The notes: generated by a model not told the origin, from the sequence alone. A DNA stretch of 64,000 bases from Mesonia sp. K7 (GCF_003233725.1 NZ_QKQV01000001.1:62001-126000); one strand, 5' to 3'. Positions 44,959 through 54,236 are shown, numbered from the stretch's first letter. Made by a program: numbers and translations.

Positions 44959-47900
44959 ATGAGTTTTTTAGACTCTGTCTTAAAAGTATTTGTGGGTGAT
45001 AAATCTAAAAAGGATGTCAAAGACATCCAGCCCATCGTAAATAAAATCAAGGCTTTAGAAGCCGAATTCGAAAAACTTTCACACGACCAACTTCGTCAAA
45101 AAACCATCGAGTTTAAAACTAAAATCAAGGCAGCAACACAAGCTGTAAATGATGAAATTGCCGCTTTAAACCAAAAGGTTGAAACCACAGAAGACGTCAA
45201 CGAAAAGGAAGACTTGTACAACCAAATCGATAAGTTAGAAGAAAAAGCTTACGAAGAATCAGAAAAAGTACTTAACGAAATTTTACCGGAAGCCTTTGCG
45301 ACGGTTAAAGAAACGGCTAAACGCTTTTTTCACAATTCAGCAATCGAAGTAGAAGCTTCGGAATATGACAGAGAACTTTCTGGGAGTAAAGATTACGTCA
45401 CCCTACAAGATAACAAAGCCATTTGGAGCAACCGTTGGAATGCCGCTGGAAAGGAAGTTCAGTGGGATATGATTCACTACGACGTACAGCTTATTGGTGG
45501 TGTGGCAATGCACCAAGGTAAAATTGCCGAAATGCAAACAGGGGAAGGTAAAACCTTAGTGGCTACGCTTCCGGTGTATCTCAATGCTTTAACCGGTCGT
45601 GGTGTCCATTTGGTGACCGTAAACGATTACCTCGCCAAACGTGACAGCACGTGGATGGCTCCTATTTTTCAATTTCACGGGATGAGTGTCGATTGTATCG
45701 ACAACCACAGACCTAACTCAGAGTCGCGTAGAAACGCCTATAAAGCGGACATCACCTACGGAACCAACAACGAATTTGGTTTTGATTACCTACGGGACAA
45801 CATGAGCCACTCCCCTAACGATTTGGTACAACGCAAGCATAATTATGCAATCATCGATGAGGTCGATTCGGTATTGATAGATGACGCCAGAACACCGTTG
45901 ATCATTTCAGGACCTGTACCTAAAGGAGATATCCACGAATTTGATGAACTCAAACCCCAAGTCGCCAAATTGGTAGATATCCAGAACAAATATTTGGTAG
46001 GTGTGCTTGCTGAAGCAAAAAAATTGATCCGCGAAGGAAACACCAAAGATGGTGGTTTCTTGCTCTTGCGAGTTCATCGTGGTTTACCCAAAAACAAAGC
46101 TTTGATCAAGTTTTTAAGTGAAGAAGGTAACAAACAATTATTGCAAAAAACCGAAAACCACTACATGCAGGACAACAATCGCGAAATGCCAAAGGTAGAT
46201 GAAGAACTGTATTTTGTGATTGAAGAAAAGAGTAACCAAATCGATTTAACCGATAAAGGTGTCGAGTACCTTTCGGGTAAAGACGACCCTAACTTCTTTG
46301 TGATGCCAGAAATTGGTATCGAGATTTCTAAAATCGAAAGCTTAGGACTTTCAAAAGAAGAAGAAGCCGAGAAAAAAGAAGACCTTTTTAGAGAATTTAG
46401 CGTTAAAAGTGAGCGAATTCACACCCTAAGACAATTGCTAAAAGCCTATACCCTATTCGAGAAAAACACCGAATATGTGGTCATGGAAAACAAGGTAAAA
46501 ATTGTCGATGAGCAAACCGGTCGTATCATGGACGGTCGTCGATACAGCGATGGGCTTCACCAAGCCATCGAAGCAAAAGAAAATGTAAAGATTGAAGACG
46601 CTACCCAGACTTTTGCGACCATTACCTTACAGAACTATTTTAGAATGTACAACAAACTGTCAGGCATGACAGGTACCGCTGTAACCGAAGCAGGTGAGTT
46701 TTGGGAAATCTACGAACTAGATGTGGTAGAAATCCCAACCAACAAACCCATTGCCCGTGACGACAGACAAGATTTGGTATACAAAACCAAGCGAGAAAAA
46801 TACAACGCGGTGATTGATGAAGTGACCAAGCTTTCAAAGGCAGGAAGACCGGTATTGATTGGTACCACTTCCGTGGAAATTTCGGAATTGTTGAGCCGTA
46901 TGCTGAAAATGAGAAATGTACCGCACAACGTACTGAACGCAAAGCTCCACAAGAAAGAAGCAGAAATTGTAGAAGAAGCTGGTAAATCGGGTATTGTGAC
47001 CATTGCTACCAATATGGCAGGTCGTGGTACGGATATCAAGTTGAGTGACGAAGTGAAGAAAGCAGGCGGTTTGGCTATTATCGGTACCGAAAGACACGAT
47101 TCGCGTCGTGTAGACCGACAGTTAAGAGGTCGTTCGGGTCGTCAAGGTGATGTCGGAAGTTCACAATTTTATGTTTCATTGGAAGACAATCTGATGCGCC
47201 TTTTTGGTAGTGAACGCATTGCCAAGTTAATGGACAGAATGGGACTGGACGAAGGTGAAGTGATTCAGCACAGTATGATTTCGAAATCGATCGAAAGAGC
47301 ACAGAAAAAAGTAGAGGAAAACAACTTTGGGGTACGTAAGCGATTACTCGAATATGACGATGTGATGAACGCACAACGTGAAGTGATCTACAAACGTAGG
47401 TACCATGCCTTGTTTGGCGAACGTTTGCAAGTAGATATTGCCAATATGCTTTTTGATATTGCAGAAAACATTGCTGAAACCAACAAAAACGCTAACGACT
47501 TTAAAAACTTCGAGTTTGAGTTGATTCGTTATTTCTCGATGGATTCTCCGATTACCCAAGCAGAGTTTGACAAACTAAGACCACAAGAAATAGCAGGAAA
47601 GCTGTATAAAAAAGCTTACGAACATTACCAAGAAAAGATGAAGCGTAACGCCGAGCAGGTTTTCCCGGTTATTCAGCAAGTATATGAGCAACAAGGCGAC
47701 CGTTTTGAGCGCATTGGTGTTCCTTTTACCGACGGTCAAAAAACCTTGCAAGTGGCTACCAATTTGAAAAAAGCCTACGAAACCGAAGGAAAGCAACTGG
47801 TCAACGATTTTGAGAAGAACATTACGCTTGCCATCATTGATGATGCTTGGAAAACGCACCTTCGAAAAATGGACGAATTAAAACAAAGTGTACAATTGGC

Positions 47901-48318
47901 GGTTCACGAACAAAAAGATCCGTTATTGATTTATAAGTTCGAAGCTTTTGAACTGTTTAAAGCCATGCTCGACCAGGTGAATAAAGATGTGATTTCGTTC
48001 TTATTTAAAGGAGAAATCCCAGAGCAACACACCCAAATTAGAGAAGCGAGAGAACAACGCCCAAAAGAAAATTTGGAAACCAGCAAAGAAGAAATCCCTA
48101 ATATGGATGAGAGAGCAGCACAAAACAGGGCTGCTGGCGCTGGAGCGAGTCCGCAGCAACAACAAGTGACCGAAACCATTGTACGTGAGCAACCCAAAAT
48201 AGGTAGAAACGACAAGGTGAAGCTTCGCAATATTGCAACGGGCGAAACCAAAGAGATGAAATACAAACAAGCCATCCCGCTGATAGATAAAGGCGAATGG
48301 ATTTTAGAACATTCATAA
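44959..48318 (+). CDS. secA: Preprotein translocase ATPase SecA
   Basis: Motor that pushes preproteins through SecYEG. The 1119 residues exceed E. coli SecA (901) because of extra sequence after the [20 protein letters not shown] block (about 305-325): an insertion to about residue 440, a Bacteroidota feature. Walker [14 protein letters not shown] near 193-205, [12 protein letters not shown] and GRSGRQGD in the second motor domain. The C-terminus lacks the CxCxSGKK zinc motif and ends EWILEHS. Single gene, terminator at 48339. Confidence 0.97.
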   Translation: MSFLDSVLKVFVGDKSKKDVKDIQPIVNKIKALEAEFEKLSHDQLRQKTIEFKTKIKAATQAVNDEIAALNQKVETTEDVNEKEDLYNQIDKLEEKAYEESEKVLNEILPEAFATVKETAKRFFHNSAIEVEASEYDRELSGSKDYVTLQDNKAIWSNRWNAAGKEVQWDMIHYDVQLIGGVAMHQGKIAEMQTGEGKTLVATLPVYLNALTGRGVHLVTVNDYLAKRDSTWMAPIFQFHGMSVDCIDNHRPNSESRRNAYKADITYGTNNEFGFDYLRDNMSHSPNDLVQRKHNYAIIDEVDSVLIDDARTPLIISGPVPKGDIHEFDELKPQVAKLVDIQNKYLVGVLAEAKKLIREGNTKDGGFLLLRVHRGLPKNKALIKFLSEEGNKQLLQKTENHYMQDNNREMPKVDEELYFVIEEKSNQIDLTDKGVEYLSGKDDPNFFVMPEIGIEISKIESLGLSKEEEAEKKEDLFREFSVKSERIHTLRQLLKAYTLFEKNTEYVVMENKVKIVDEQTGRIMDGRRYSDGLHQAIEAKENVKIEDATQTFATITLQNYFRMYNKLSGMTGTAVTEAGEFWEIYELDVVEIPTNKPIARDDRQDLVYKTKREKYNAVIDEVTKLSKAGRPVLIGTTSVEISELLSRMLKMRNVPHNVLNAKLHKKEAEIVEEAGKSGIVTIATNMAGRGTDIKLSDEVKKAGGLAIIGTERHDSRRVDRQLRGRSGRQGDVGSSQFYVSLEDNLMRLFGSERIAKLMDRMGLDEGEVIQHSMISKSIERAQKKVEENNFGVRKRLLEYDDVMNAQREVIYKRRYHALFGERLQVDIANMLFDIAENIAETNKNANDFKNFEFELIRYFSMDSPITQAEFDKLRPQEIAGKLYKKAYEHYQEKMKRNAEQVFPVIQQVYEQQGDRFERIGVPFTDGQKTLQVATNLKKAYETEGKQLVNDFEKNITLAIIDDAWKTHLRKMDELKQSVQLAVHEQKDPLLIYKFEAFELFKAMLDQVNKDVISFLFKGEIPEQHTQIREAREQRPKENLETSKEEIPNMDERAAQNRAAGAGASPQQQQVTETIVREQPKIGRNDKVKLRNIATGETKEMKYKQAIPLIDKGEWILEHS

Positions 48319-48338
48319 TTCCACTTGAAGTGAAAAAG

Positions 48339-48370
48339 AAAATCCCAGCTATGTTGTTGGGATTTTTTTT
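48339..48370 (+). terminator. Intrinsic terminator after secA
   Basis: AAAATCCCA with a 10-nt loop and TGGGATTTT followed by further T residues. Confidence 0.85.
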
Positions 48371-48401
48371 GTATATTTATTTCTATTAAACTTAACAAGT
48401 T

Positions 48402-48599
48402 ATGAAAAACAAGTATATTCTTATCATTTTTATATTGGGTGTTATTGGCGCCATCATTGGATCGCTGTTTAAAATTATGCATTGGCCAAGTGCCAACATA
48501 CTTTTAACTTTAGGAATGGGTATGCAAGTAATTGCTGGATTAGTTGCCATTTGGAAAATAGCAATCAATAAAAATTCTAAAAGTTTTTTAAATCACTAA
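48402..48599 (+). CDS. GldL-like minimal membrane protein
   Basis: 65 residues forming two membrane segments (about 4-23 and 36-54) joined by LFKIMHWPSANILLTLG, the signature loop of the T9SS/gliding motor protein GldL. The cytoplasmic or periplasmic remainder of GldL is absent, and GldK, GldM and GldN are not here. It is probably a stand-alone relative rather than the motor subunit. Terminator at 48626. Confidence 0.75.
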   Translation: MKNKYILIIFILGVIGAIIGSLFKIMHWPSANILLTLGMGMQVIAGLVAIWKIAINKNSKSFLNH

Positions 48600-48600
48600 T

Positions 48601-48618
48601 TTTCCGCTTTAAGCGAAA
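48601..48618. repeat. TTTCCGCTTTAAGCGAAA palindrome
   Basis: An 18-bp near-palindrome just after the GldL-like stop codon. It matches 53178-53193 over TCCGCTTTAAGCGAAA and resembles the arm at 1-14. Confidence 0.5.
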
Positions 48619-48625
48619 TTCTATA

Positions 48626-48655
48626 AATCTCAACATTTATCGTTGGGATTTTTTA
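48626..48655 (+). terminator. Intrinsic terminator after the GldL-like gene
   Basis: AATCTCAAC, a 7-nt loop and GTTGGGATT (one G-U pair) followed by TTTTTATTTTT. Confidence 0.8.
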
Positions 48656-48683
48656 TTTTTACACTACCATAAAACCAAAACCG

Positions 48684-49163
48684 ATGAAAAATTTTCGTAC
48701 AGAAGTCAAATGGGCTGTTATCTTTACCTTATTCACACTTTTATGGATGTGGATGGAAAAAAGTGTGGGATTACACGACGAACTCATTAGCCAACATGCG
48801 ATGTACACCATGCTTATTATTATACCTTATGTGATTTTGTTTTACTTTGCTTTACGCGAAAAAAAATACAAAGACTACAACGGAAACATCACCTGGCAAC
48901 AAGCTTTTTTATCGGGAAGTGTGGTGGCGATCATTATTGCGATTTTAGCGCCTTTGGCTCAATACATTACTTCTACTTACATCACACCCAATTATTTTGC
49001 CAATGCAACTGCATATGCGATAGAAAGCGGGATGAGCAAAGAGTCAGCTCAAATGTATTTCAATTTAAAATCCTATATTATTCAAGCCGTTTTTAGTTCA
49101 TTGGCGATGGGAATAACCACTTCGGCCATTGTAGCCCTGTTTGTTAGAAATAAGAAAAAGTAG
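48684..49163 (+). CDS. DUF4199 membrane protein
   Basis: 159 residues with four hydrophobic segments (about 10-27, 36-57, 72-95 and 130-152). KNFRTEVKWAVIFTLFTLLWMWMEKSVGLHDELI is the N-terminal block of DUF4199. Function unknown. The terminator at 49156 overlaps its stop codon. Confidence 0.85.
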   Translation: MKNFRTEVKWAVIFTLFTLLWMWMEKSVGLHDELISQHAMYTMLIIIPYVILFYFALREKKYKDYNGNITWQQAFLSGSVVAIIIAILAPLAQYITSTYITPNYFANATAYAIESGMSKESAQMYFNLKSYIIQAVFSSLAMGITTSAIVALFVRNKKK

Positions 49164-49181
49164 CTTTTTCAAGCTACTTTT
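49156..49181 (+). terminator. Terminator overlapping the DUF4199 stop
   Basis: AAAAGTAGCTT-TTTC-AAGCTACTTTT: an 11-bp perfect stem that includes the TAG stop codon, with T residues at the 3' side. Confidence 0.8.
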
Positions 49182-49241
49182 CCAAAAGAATCTCAGCAAA
49201 AACCAAATTTCTAAACTAATACACAAACTTTTAGAGATTCT

Positions 49242-50672
49242 CTATTTGATGGTAACATCACTATATTTAGCCGTAATCAAAATCGTACTTTCAGAATCGC
49301 GTGACTTAAAATAACCGTTGATCAACTCACTGTTACGGTTACCCATTTTTTTGGCGATGATGTTTTCTGGCATTTTTATTTGGCTTAGCGAACCGTTATA
49401 CGAAAAGTTAAACGCATTTTGTGGCAGTTGTATCAACAAGTCGCTGTTGTGCAGGTTGATGTCTAATTGATTAAAGTTATTCCCTAAACTATTTACTTGC
49501 AATTTGCCAAACGAACCTATAATCTCGCCGGACTCTTCAATTTTACCGAGCGTCACATTACTTGACCTTGCGTTGATCCTGATACGTTGTGCGTTATTGA
49601 TTTTACCTTCTTTGACATATTTCATCACGACATTACCGTCTTCCCAATTTTCGATGGTCAAAGGTGCATACGCAATATTTACACTGTTGTTTCCACCAGA
49701 AACTTTTGCTATTTTTACAGGTGTATGATTGGCAATGACATCTATATTTTTGATTTCATCTTGAAGGTGAAGCGCTCCATATCTGGTATTTAGAACTACT
49801 TTGGCATCTTTCGGAATCTTTACACTTACCTTTCTCACCACTTCTTCAGCTGTTTTTAGCTTTCTTTTTACAGAAATTGGCGAAGAAGATTGGTAACTAT
49901 AAGAATAAGTGGTCATGGTTCCGTTCGGGGTCGTAATTACTTCGTGATTTACATTTGGCTGACCGTTGACGACCACTACACTTGGGTTTTGACTAAAACT
50001 CATTTTTAAATTTTGCTCCATTTGTTCCATACGCTGTTTAAAGCTTTCTTCCCAGTTTTTTACAACTTCTTCGTTGCGTTGAGCGAATTCGTTCATACGC
50101 TTTTCAAAATCGCCTCCAAATTGCTCTTTAAACTTGAGCATATCTTTCTCCATGCGCTCTTCTACCATTTTTTGGTACTCCTTTACATAAGCTTCTCCTC
50201 TTTGTTCATATGCTTGATAATCGAATTTTAAATCACTCATGTTGTGGTAAAAACTAAGATTTGCCGGACTCGGATTTTCTATCACAGGCATCACAAAAGC
50301 AGAAACCATCGGTTCGATAAAGTCGTCGCTTCGCATCACTTGCACAAAATCATTGGCGTTTTGGTGGTGAACTTGCGAAGAAATACTGACACCTTGGGAG
50401 TTACCAAAAGCTTCAATGTTCCAATTTTCCGCGTAAGCTTCTAATTCTTCTTTAGAAAGCTTTTCGCTTTCTAGCGTTGCCGAAATATCGATGGCATCTT
50501 TGTTCCAGGTTTCGATATAAATGACGGTATTTTTGGCATCAAATTCTAAAGTAGCATGGTCATCTACCTTAAAAGATTCAGATAACTTTTCTATTTTTTG
50601 CTGCGCAAAGCTAAGCGTAGTGACCAGCGTAAAAGCGGTAAGAAAAGCTGTTTTTTGGATTATTGTGTTCAT
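49242..50672 (-). CDS. DUF4097-like secreted protein of the sigma factor module
   Basis: 476 residues with a signal peptide (about 1-23, ending SFAQQ). The middle (about 160-240) is a charged, Gln/Glu/Met-rich coiled-coil region. The C-terminal half has regular short beta repeats (KDAKVVLNTRYGALHLQDE, NSVNIAYAPLTIENWE, KLQVNSLGNNFNQLDINLHNSDL), as in DUF4097 beta-helix proteins. It is last in the ECF sigma and anti-sigma operon (11 bp after the anti-sigma gene), so it may be a sensor or a target of that system. A dispersed palindrome copy lies at 50426-50440. Confidence 0.78.
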   Translation of the reverse strand: MNTIIQKTAFLTAFTLVTTLSFAQQKIEKLSESFKVDDHATLEFDAKNTVIYIETWNKDAIDISATLESEKLSKEELEAYAENWNIEAFGNSQGVSISSQVHHQNANDFVQVMRSDDFIEPMVSAFVMPVIENPSPANLSFYHNMSDLKFDYQAYEQRGEAYVKEYQKMVEERMEKDMLKFKEQFGGDFEKRMNEFAQRNEEVVKNWEESFKQRMEQMEQNLKMSFSQNPSVVVVNGQPNVNHEVITTPNGTMTTYSYSYQSSSPISVKRKLKTAEEVVRKVSVKIPKDAKVVLNTRYGALHLQDEIKNIDVIANHTPVKIAKVSGGNNSVNIAYAPLTIENWEDGNVVMKYVKEGKINNAQRIRINARSSNVTLGKIEESGEIIGSFGKLQVNSLGNNFNQLDINLHNSDLLIQLPQNAFNFSYNGSLSQIKMPENIIAKKMGNRNSELINGYFKSRDSESTILITAKYSDVTIK

Positions 50673-50683
50673 CGTTATGGCTA

Positions 50684-51280
50684 TTAAATTGTTGTTCCTA
50701 AAGTTGAATTGTCGATGTTTTTGATTTCGTAAAGTTTCGATTTAAGTTTCGATAACAAGTCTAACCGCAGTTGTAAATTATTAATCAAAAGATTGATAGA
50801 TTCTTCGTTAACACTCGTTTCTTTGAGTTCTTTATTCAGGCGAATATATTCTTGGTCCAATTCTTCCAACTGCATCATAAAAGAATCGATAAGCTCTTTA
50901 TTTTCGTCGGTTATGGTGAGTTTTGCCAATTCGGTGTTGATGTTTGCCAAATAAAAATCTTCTACTTTTTTAAATTCTGGTGAAACATCGCTCAATAAAA
51001 CGGGTGTGGTTGACAGCGTATTATGCTCGTTTACCATCATGGGTATTTCACTTGAAGTGGAATTAAAAAACTGGTTTTTTATAAACACCGCAGAAACAGC
51101 TACGACTATAAGAATAGCGGCAATTTTCATCCAATAAAAGTGGTTGCTTTCTTTTTTCTGTGGTGGCAATTCTTTTTCTAAACGAGCTAAAAATCGTTCT
51201 TGGTGATTGGGTAACATTTTTTTACCCTGAACTGTGTTCTTTCTGTCATGCTTCAGTAATTCTCTAAGATCCTGTGCCAT
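50684..51280 (-). CDS. Putative anti-sigma factor
   Basis: 198 residues: cytoplasmic N-terminus (about 1-48), one membrane helix (about 50-66), periplasmic helical C-terminal half. The topology and the 17-bp overlap with the sigma factor gene support an anti-sigma role, although no zinc motif or FecR domain is seen. MAQDLRELLKHDRK at the start could contact the sigma factor. Confidence 0.75.
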   Translation of the reverse strand: MAQDLRELLKHDRKNTVQGKKMLPNHQERFLARLEKELPPQKKESNHFYWMKIAAILIVVAVSAVFIKNQFFNSTSSEIPMMVNEHNTLSTTPVLLSDVSPEFKKVEDFYLANINTELAKLTITDENKELIDSFMMQLEELDQEYIRLNKELKETSVNEESINLLINNLQLRLDLLSKLKSKLYEIKNIDNSTLGTTI

Positions 51281-51809
51281 GGTATAAATGTTTTAATTTC
51301 TGTTGTAATTTCTTTTTCCCGCGATGTACTAGCGTTCGTGACGAAATTGAGGTAATGCCTAAAATTTCTGAGATCTCTTCGTGATCATAACCTTCTATCA
51401 AAAACAACATCATCGGGTATTTGTATTTTTCCGGTAAACTTTCTATTTCTTTTTTGATGACCTCAACCGTCACTTCATCTTCTACTTCCCAATTATTATC
51501 GTCTTCTACTTTACCCAAAGTCTGTTCGTTTATCGCAATAAAATCGAGTTTTTTCGCCTTGAGCATATCTATACTTTTATTGATTACGATTCGCTTTAAC
51601 CACGCTCCAAAAGTTACTTCTCCCGTAAACTGGTGCAGCTTTAAAAACGCTTGGATAAAACTCTCTTGCATCGCTTCTTCTGCATCGTGCTCATTTTTTA
51701 GAAACCTCAAAGCAATAAAATACATGGCATCACAATACTTGTTGTAGAGCTGCATTTGAGCTTTTCTGTCGTTGTTACGACAAGCTTCTATGAGTTTGGT
51801 TTGTAACAA
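51264..51809 (-). CDS. ECF RNA polymerase sigma factor
   Basis: Sigma-70 family, extracytoplasmic-function type. Region 2 is MYFIALRFLKNEHDAEEAMQESFIQAFLKLHQF and region 4 is LPEKYKYPMMLFLIEGYDHEEISEILGI followed by RTLVHRGKKKLQQKL. The open frame extends to an ATG at 51890, but a TAAATTTG promoter element lies inside that extension (51866-51873) and the divergent gene starts at 51897, so I prefer the TTG at 51809 (LLQTKLIEACR). Co-transcribed with the anti-sigma and DUF4097-like genes, probably autoregulated. Confidence 0.88.
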   Translation of the reverse strand: MLQTKLIEACRNNDRKAQMQLYNKYCDAMYFIALRFLKNEHDAEEAMQESFIQAFLKLHQFTGEVTFGAWLKRIVINKSIDMLKAKKLDFIAINEQTLGKVEDDNNWEVEDEVTVEVIKKEIESLPEKYKYPMMLFLIEGYDHEEISEILGITSISSRTLVHRGKKKLQQKLKHLYHGTGS

Positions 51810-51865
51810 TTTGTTATGGTTAGTTGTGGTTTTATAATAAAGACGAAACAATATTCGTGATGTTG

Positions 51866-51873
51866 CAAATTTA
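51866..51873 (-). promoter_or_regulatory. Predicted -7 element for the sigma factor operon
   Basis: The minus strand reads TAAATTTG. A TTTG lies 14 nt upstream, closer than the usual 17-23 nt. Transcription would start near 51859, downstream of the ATG at 51890. Confidence 0.45.
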
Positions 51874-51896
51874 TTTTTAAATTTAACCAAAGTTTT

Positions 51897-52460
51897 ATGA
51901 GTAGAAAACCCAGATATGCGATTACAGCTTTAATAGTGCTTATTTTAGGCAGTATTTTGGTATTTTTTATTTTAAAAAACAATACCAAATCGTACAGTCC
52001 AGAAGAATTTATCACTTATCGTCATGAGAGTCTAAAGATAAATGTCTTTTATAACCGACCTTATAAAAAAGATAGGGTGATTTTTGGCGAACTTGTCCCT
52101 TTCGGGGAAGTTTGGCGTACAGGAGCTAACGAGGCCACTACTTTTGAGGTTAATCAAGATGTGCTGATTGATGGTTCTTTACTCGAAGCAGGAAAGTATA
52201 CGCTGTGGACGATCCCCAATGAAAAATCTTGGAAAGTCATTTTCAATAAAAAAATGTATGCTTGGGGTATCGACCTCAACACGCAAAAAGCAGCACGTGA
52301 CGAAGCGTTTGACGCCCTCGTGCTTGAGCTACCCGTCATGAATTCCTTAAGTGTGACCGAGCAATTTACCATTCACTTCGATAACAAAAATGATTTACAT
52401 CACATGTTTTTGTCTTGGGACAAAACCCTCATTGCGATTCCCATCAAAACCGCTAATTAA
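51897..52460 (+). CDS. DUF2911 protein
   Basis: 187 residues with an N-terminal membrane anchor or signal (about 7-27). The DUF2911 block runs through RVIFGELVPFGEVWRTGANEATTFEVNQDVLIDGSLLEAGKYTLWTIP and NKKMYAWGIDLN. Probably periplasmic or membrane-tethered; function unknown. Divergent from the sigma factor operon. Confidence 0.88.
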   Translation: MSRKPRYAITALIVLILGSILVFFILKNNTKSYSPEEFITYRHESLKINVFYNRPYKKDRVIFGELVPFGEVWRTGANEATTFEVNQDVLIDGSLLEAGKYTLWTIPNEKSWKVIFNKKMYAWGIDLNTQKAARDEAFDALVLELPVMNSLSVTEQFTIHFDNKNDLHHMFLSWDKTLIAIPIKTAN

Positions 52461-52620
52461 AAAAGCTTTCTAAAAAGTCTTTTCGTCAACCTGTCCCGAA
52501 ACTTCGGGAGTTTCAGGTTCTCAACTTACATGTAAAATATGATAAGATTCTGAAATAAACCTGTCTGACGACAGGCAGGTTCAGAATGACGTATTATTAT
52601 TTACTTTTTAGAAAGCTTTT
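52461..52620. repeat. MITE-like element, copy B, with two nested hairpins
   Basis: 160 bp bounded by perfect 18-bp terminal inverted repeats (52461-52478 and 52603-52620). The inner body matches copies A and C but has an extra hairpin TCCCGAA-AC-TTCGGGA (52494-52509) in the left arm and CCTGTCTGACGACAGGCAGG (52560-52579) in the right arm, exactly between GAAATAAA and TTCAGAATGACG. It lies between convergent DUF2911 and ohr. Confidence 0.8.
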
Positions 52621-52636
52621 ATATATGGAAAATCTT

Positions 52637-53062
52637 CTATTCGTCCAACATCAAGTTAAGCGTCACATCAATATTATCTCTTGTCGCTTTAGAAAACGGA
52701 CAGATTTCGTGAGCCTGATTGATTAAATCCTCTCCTTGCTCTACATTTAAGGTCGGTAAATAACTATCGATGACTGCATGAAGCATAAAGCCACCTTCAG
52801 GGTCTTCGCAAAATGAGATCGAAGCACTCACCGAAAAATCACCTAAATCTTGCTTTTTCTTTCCGGCAATGGCTTGCAACGCACCGCCAAAACAAGCAGC
52901 ATAAGCTGAGGCAAAAAATTGCTCAGGGTTGGCACCATCGCCTCCTTTTCCGCCCATACCTTTTGGGACACTCAAGTTAAAATCGATCACACCATCTTCG
53001 GTGCTTACACTTCCTTCTCTTCCACCAGTGGCAGTTGCCTTTGCTGTATATAATTTTTTCAT
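52637..53062 (-). CDS. ohr: Organic hydroperoxide resistance protein (Ohr family)
   Basis: Thiol-dependent peroxidase that reduces organic hydroperoxides in the cytoplasm. The 141 residues have both reactive cysteines, C57 in FFASAYAACFGGAL and C121 in AHEICPFSKATR, in the usual Ohr spacing. The N-terminus KKLYTAKATATGGREGSV is typical of Ohr. Divergent from meaB. No OhrR regulator is adjacent. Confidence 0.93.
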   Translation of the reverse strand: MKKLYTAKATATGGREGSVSTEDGVIDFNLSVPKGMGGKGGDGANPEQFFASAYAACFGGALQAIAGKKKQDLGDFSVSASISFCEDPEGGFMLHAVIDSYLPTLNVEQGEDLINQAHEICPFSKATRDNIDVTLNLMLDE

Positions 53063-53126
53063 GGTTATAAGTTTAATATTTTTTTGAAGATAGAAAGTTA
53101 ATGAATGCTTTTCAAAAATGAATTCT

Positions 53127-53134
53127 TAAATTTG
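53127..53134 (+). promoter_or_regulatory. Predicted -7 element for meaB
   Basis: TAAATTTG matches TAnnTTTG, 17 nt before the TTG start used for meaB, implying a very short leader. Confidence 0.4.
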
Positions 53135-53150
53135 TGCTAAATGTTTTCTA

Positions 53151-54236
53151 TTGAAATCAAAAGATCACGATAAAAAATCCGCTTTAAGCGAAACCAATAA
53201 TCCCAACTCTTCTGCTAACATTGGGAAGAATGCCGCGGATAAAATTAAGGCTTTACGCCGAAAAAAAATTGATACCCAGTCGCTTATCGATGAAATTTTA
53301 AAAGGAAACCACACCGCGTTGAGTCGTGCGATTACTTTGGTAGAAAGCGAACAACCAAGTCATCAAGCACAAGCCAAACAAGTTATCGATGGATGTTTAC
53401 CACACGCCAACAATTCTTTACGTATCGGAATCACCGGTGTTCCCGGTGTCGGAAAAAGTACGTTTATTGAGGCTTTTGGTAATTACCTCATCAACAAACA
53501 CCAGAAAAAAGTAGCCGTTTTGGCGATCGATCCTACGAGTTCAGTTTCCCACGGAAGTATCTTGGGCGACAAAACCCGTATGGAAGAATTGGTCAAACAA
53601 AAACACGCTTTTATCAGACCAACCGCTTCGGGCGATTCTTTGGGTGGTGTAGCCAAAAAAACGCGCGAGTCGGTCATTTTATGTGAAGCCGCAGGTTATG
53701 ATATTATTTTGATTGAAACCGTTGGCGTGGGCCAAAGTGAAACCATGGTGCACAGCATGACCGATTTTTTCTTGCTTCTAAAATTGGCTGGTGCTGGCGA
53801 CGAATTGCAAGGCATCAAAAGGGGTATTATCGAAATGGCCGATGCCATTGTCATCAACAAAGCTGATGGCGAGAATAAAATACCTGCGAAGAAAGCCAAA
53901 ACCGAGTTCACCAGAGCCTTGCATTTATACCCGCAGAAACCCAGTGCTTGGCAACCCAAAGTAGTCTTGGCAAGTGCTTTAAAAAATACCGGAGTCGATA
54001 AGGTTTGGAAACTGATTACGGATTTTGAAAAGCAAACCAAAAAGAATAACTACTTCCAAGAACACCGAAACGAACAAAACAAGTTTTGGCTCATACAAAC
54101 CATCAATGAGCATCTAAAAAGTAATTTTTACCAGCATCCTACCATCAAAAAAGAGTTGCAACGACAATTACAACTCATCGAAGAAAACAAAACCACGCCG
54201 TTTGAAGCAGCGAGTTATTTATTGAATTTGAAATAG
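53151..54236 (+). CDS. meaB: Methylmalonyl-CoA mutase-associated GTPase MeaB
   Basis: G3E GTPase that guards B12 loading of methylmalonyl-CoA mutase. The 361 residues start at a TTG; no ATG is in frame nearby. The first 40 residues are poorly conserved and include a dispersed palindrome (53178-53193, read as SALSE). Walker A is GVPGVGKS at 96-103; the rest includes HGSILGDKTRM, IETVGVGQSE and VINKADG. Works with the adenosyltransferase at 43952. Confidence 0.94.
   Translation: MKSKDHDKKSALSETNNPNSSANIGKNAADKIKALRRKKIDTQSLIDEILKGNHTALSRAITLVESEQPSHQAQAKQVIDGCLPHANNSLRIGITGVPGVGKSTFIEAFGNYLINKHQKKVAVLAIDPTSSVSHGSILGDKTRMEELVKQKHAFIRPTASGDSLGGVAKKTRESVILCEAAGYDIILIETVGVGQSETMVHSMTDFFLLLKLAGAGDELQGIKRGIIEMADAIVINKADGENKIPAKKAKTEFTRALHLYPQKPSAWQPKVVLASALKNTGVDKVWKLITDFEKQTKKNNYFQEHRNEQNKFWLIQTINEHLKSNFYQHPTIKKELQRQLQLIEENKTTPFEAASYLLNLK

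Noticed and set aside
45900-46300. Extra segment in SecA as a foreign insertion or intein
   Set aside because: The frame is continuous, with no intein motifs, and a longer SecA of this sort is a Bacteroidota family feature.
17706-46880. TTCCGTGGAA at about 17707, 43573 and 46868 as copies of the dispersed palindrome
   Set aside because: They lack the central CGCG, and two of the three encode Ser-Val-Glu in the same frame, so codon choice explains them.
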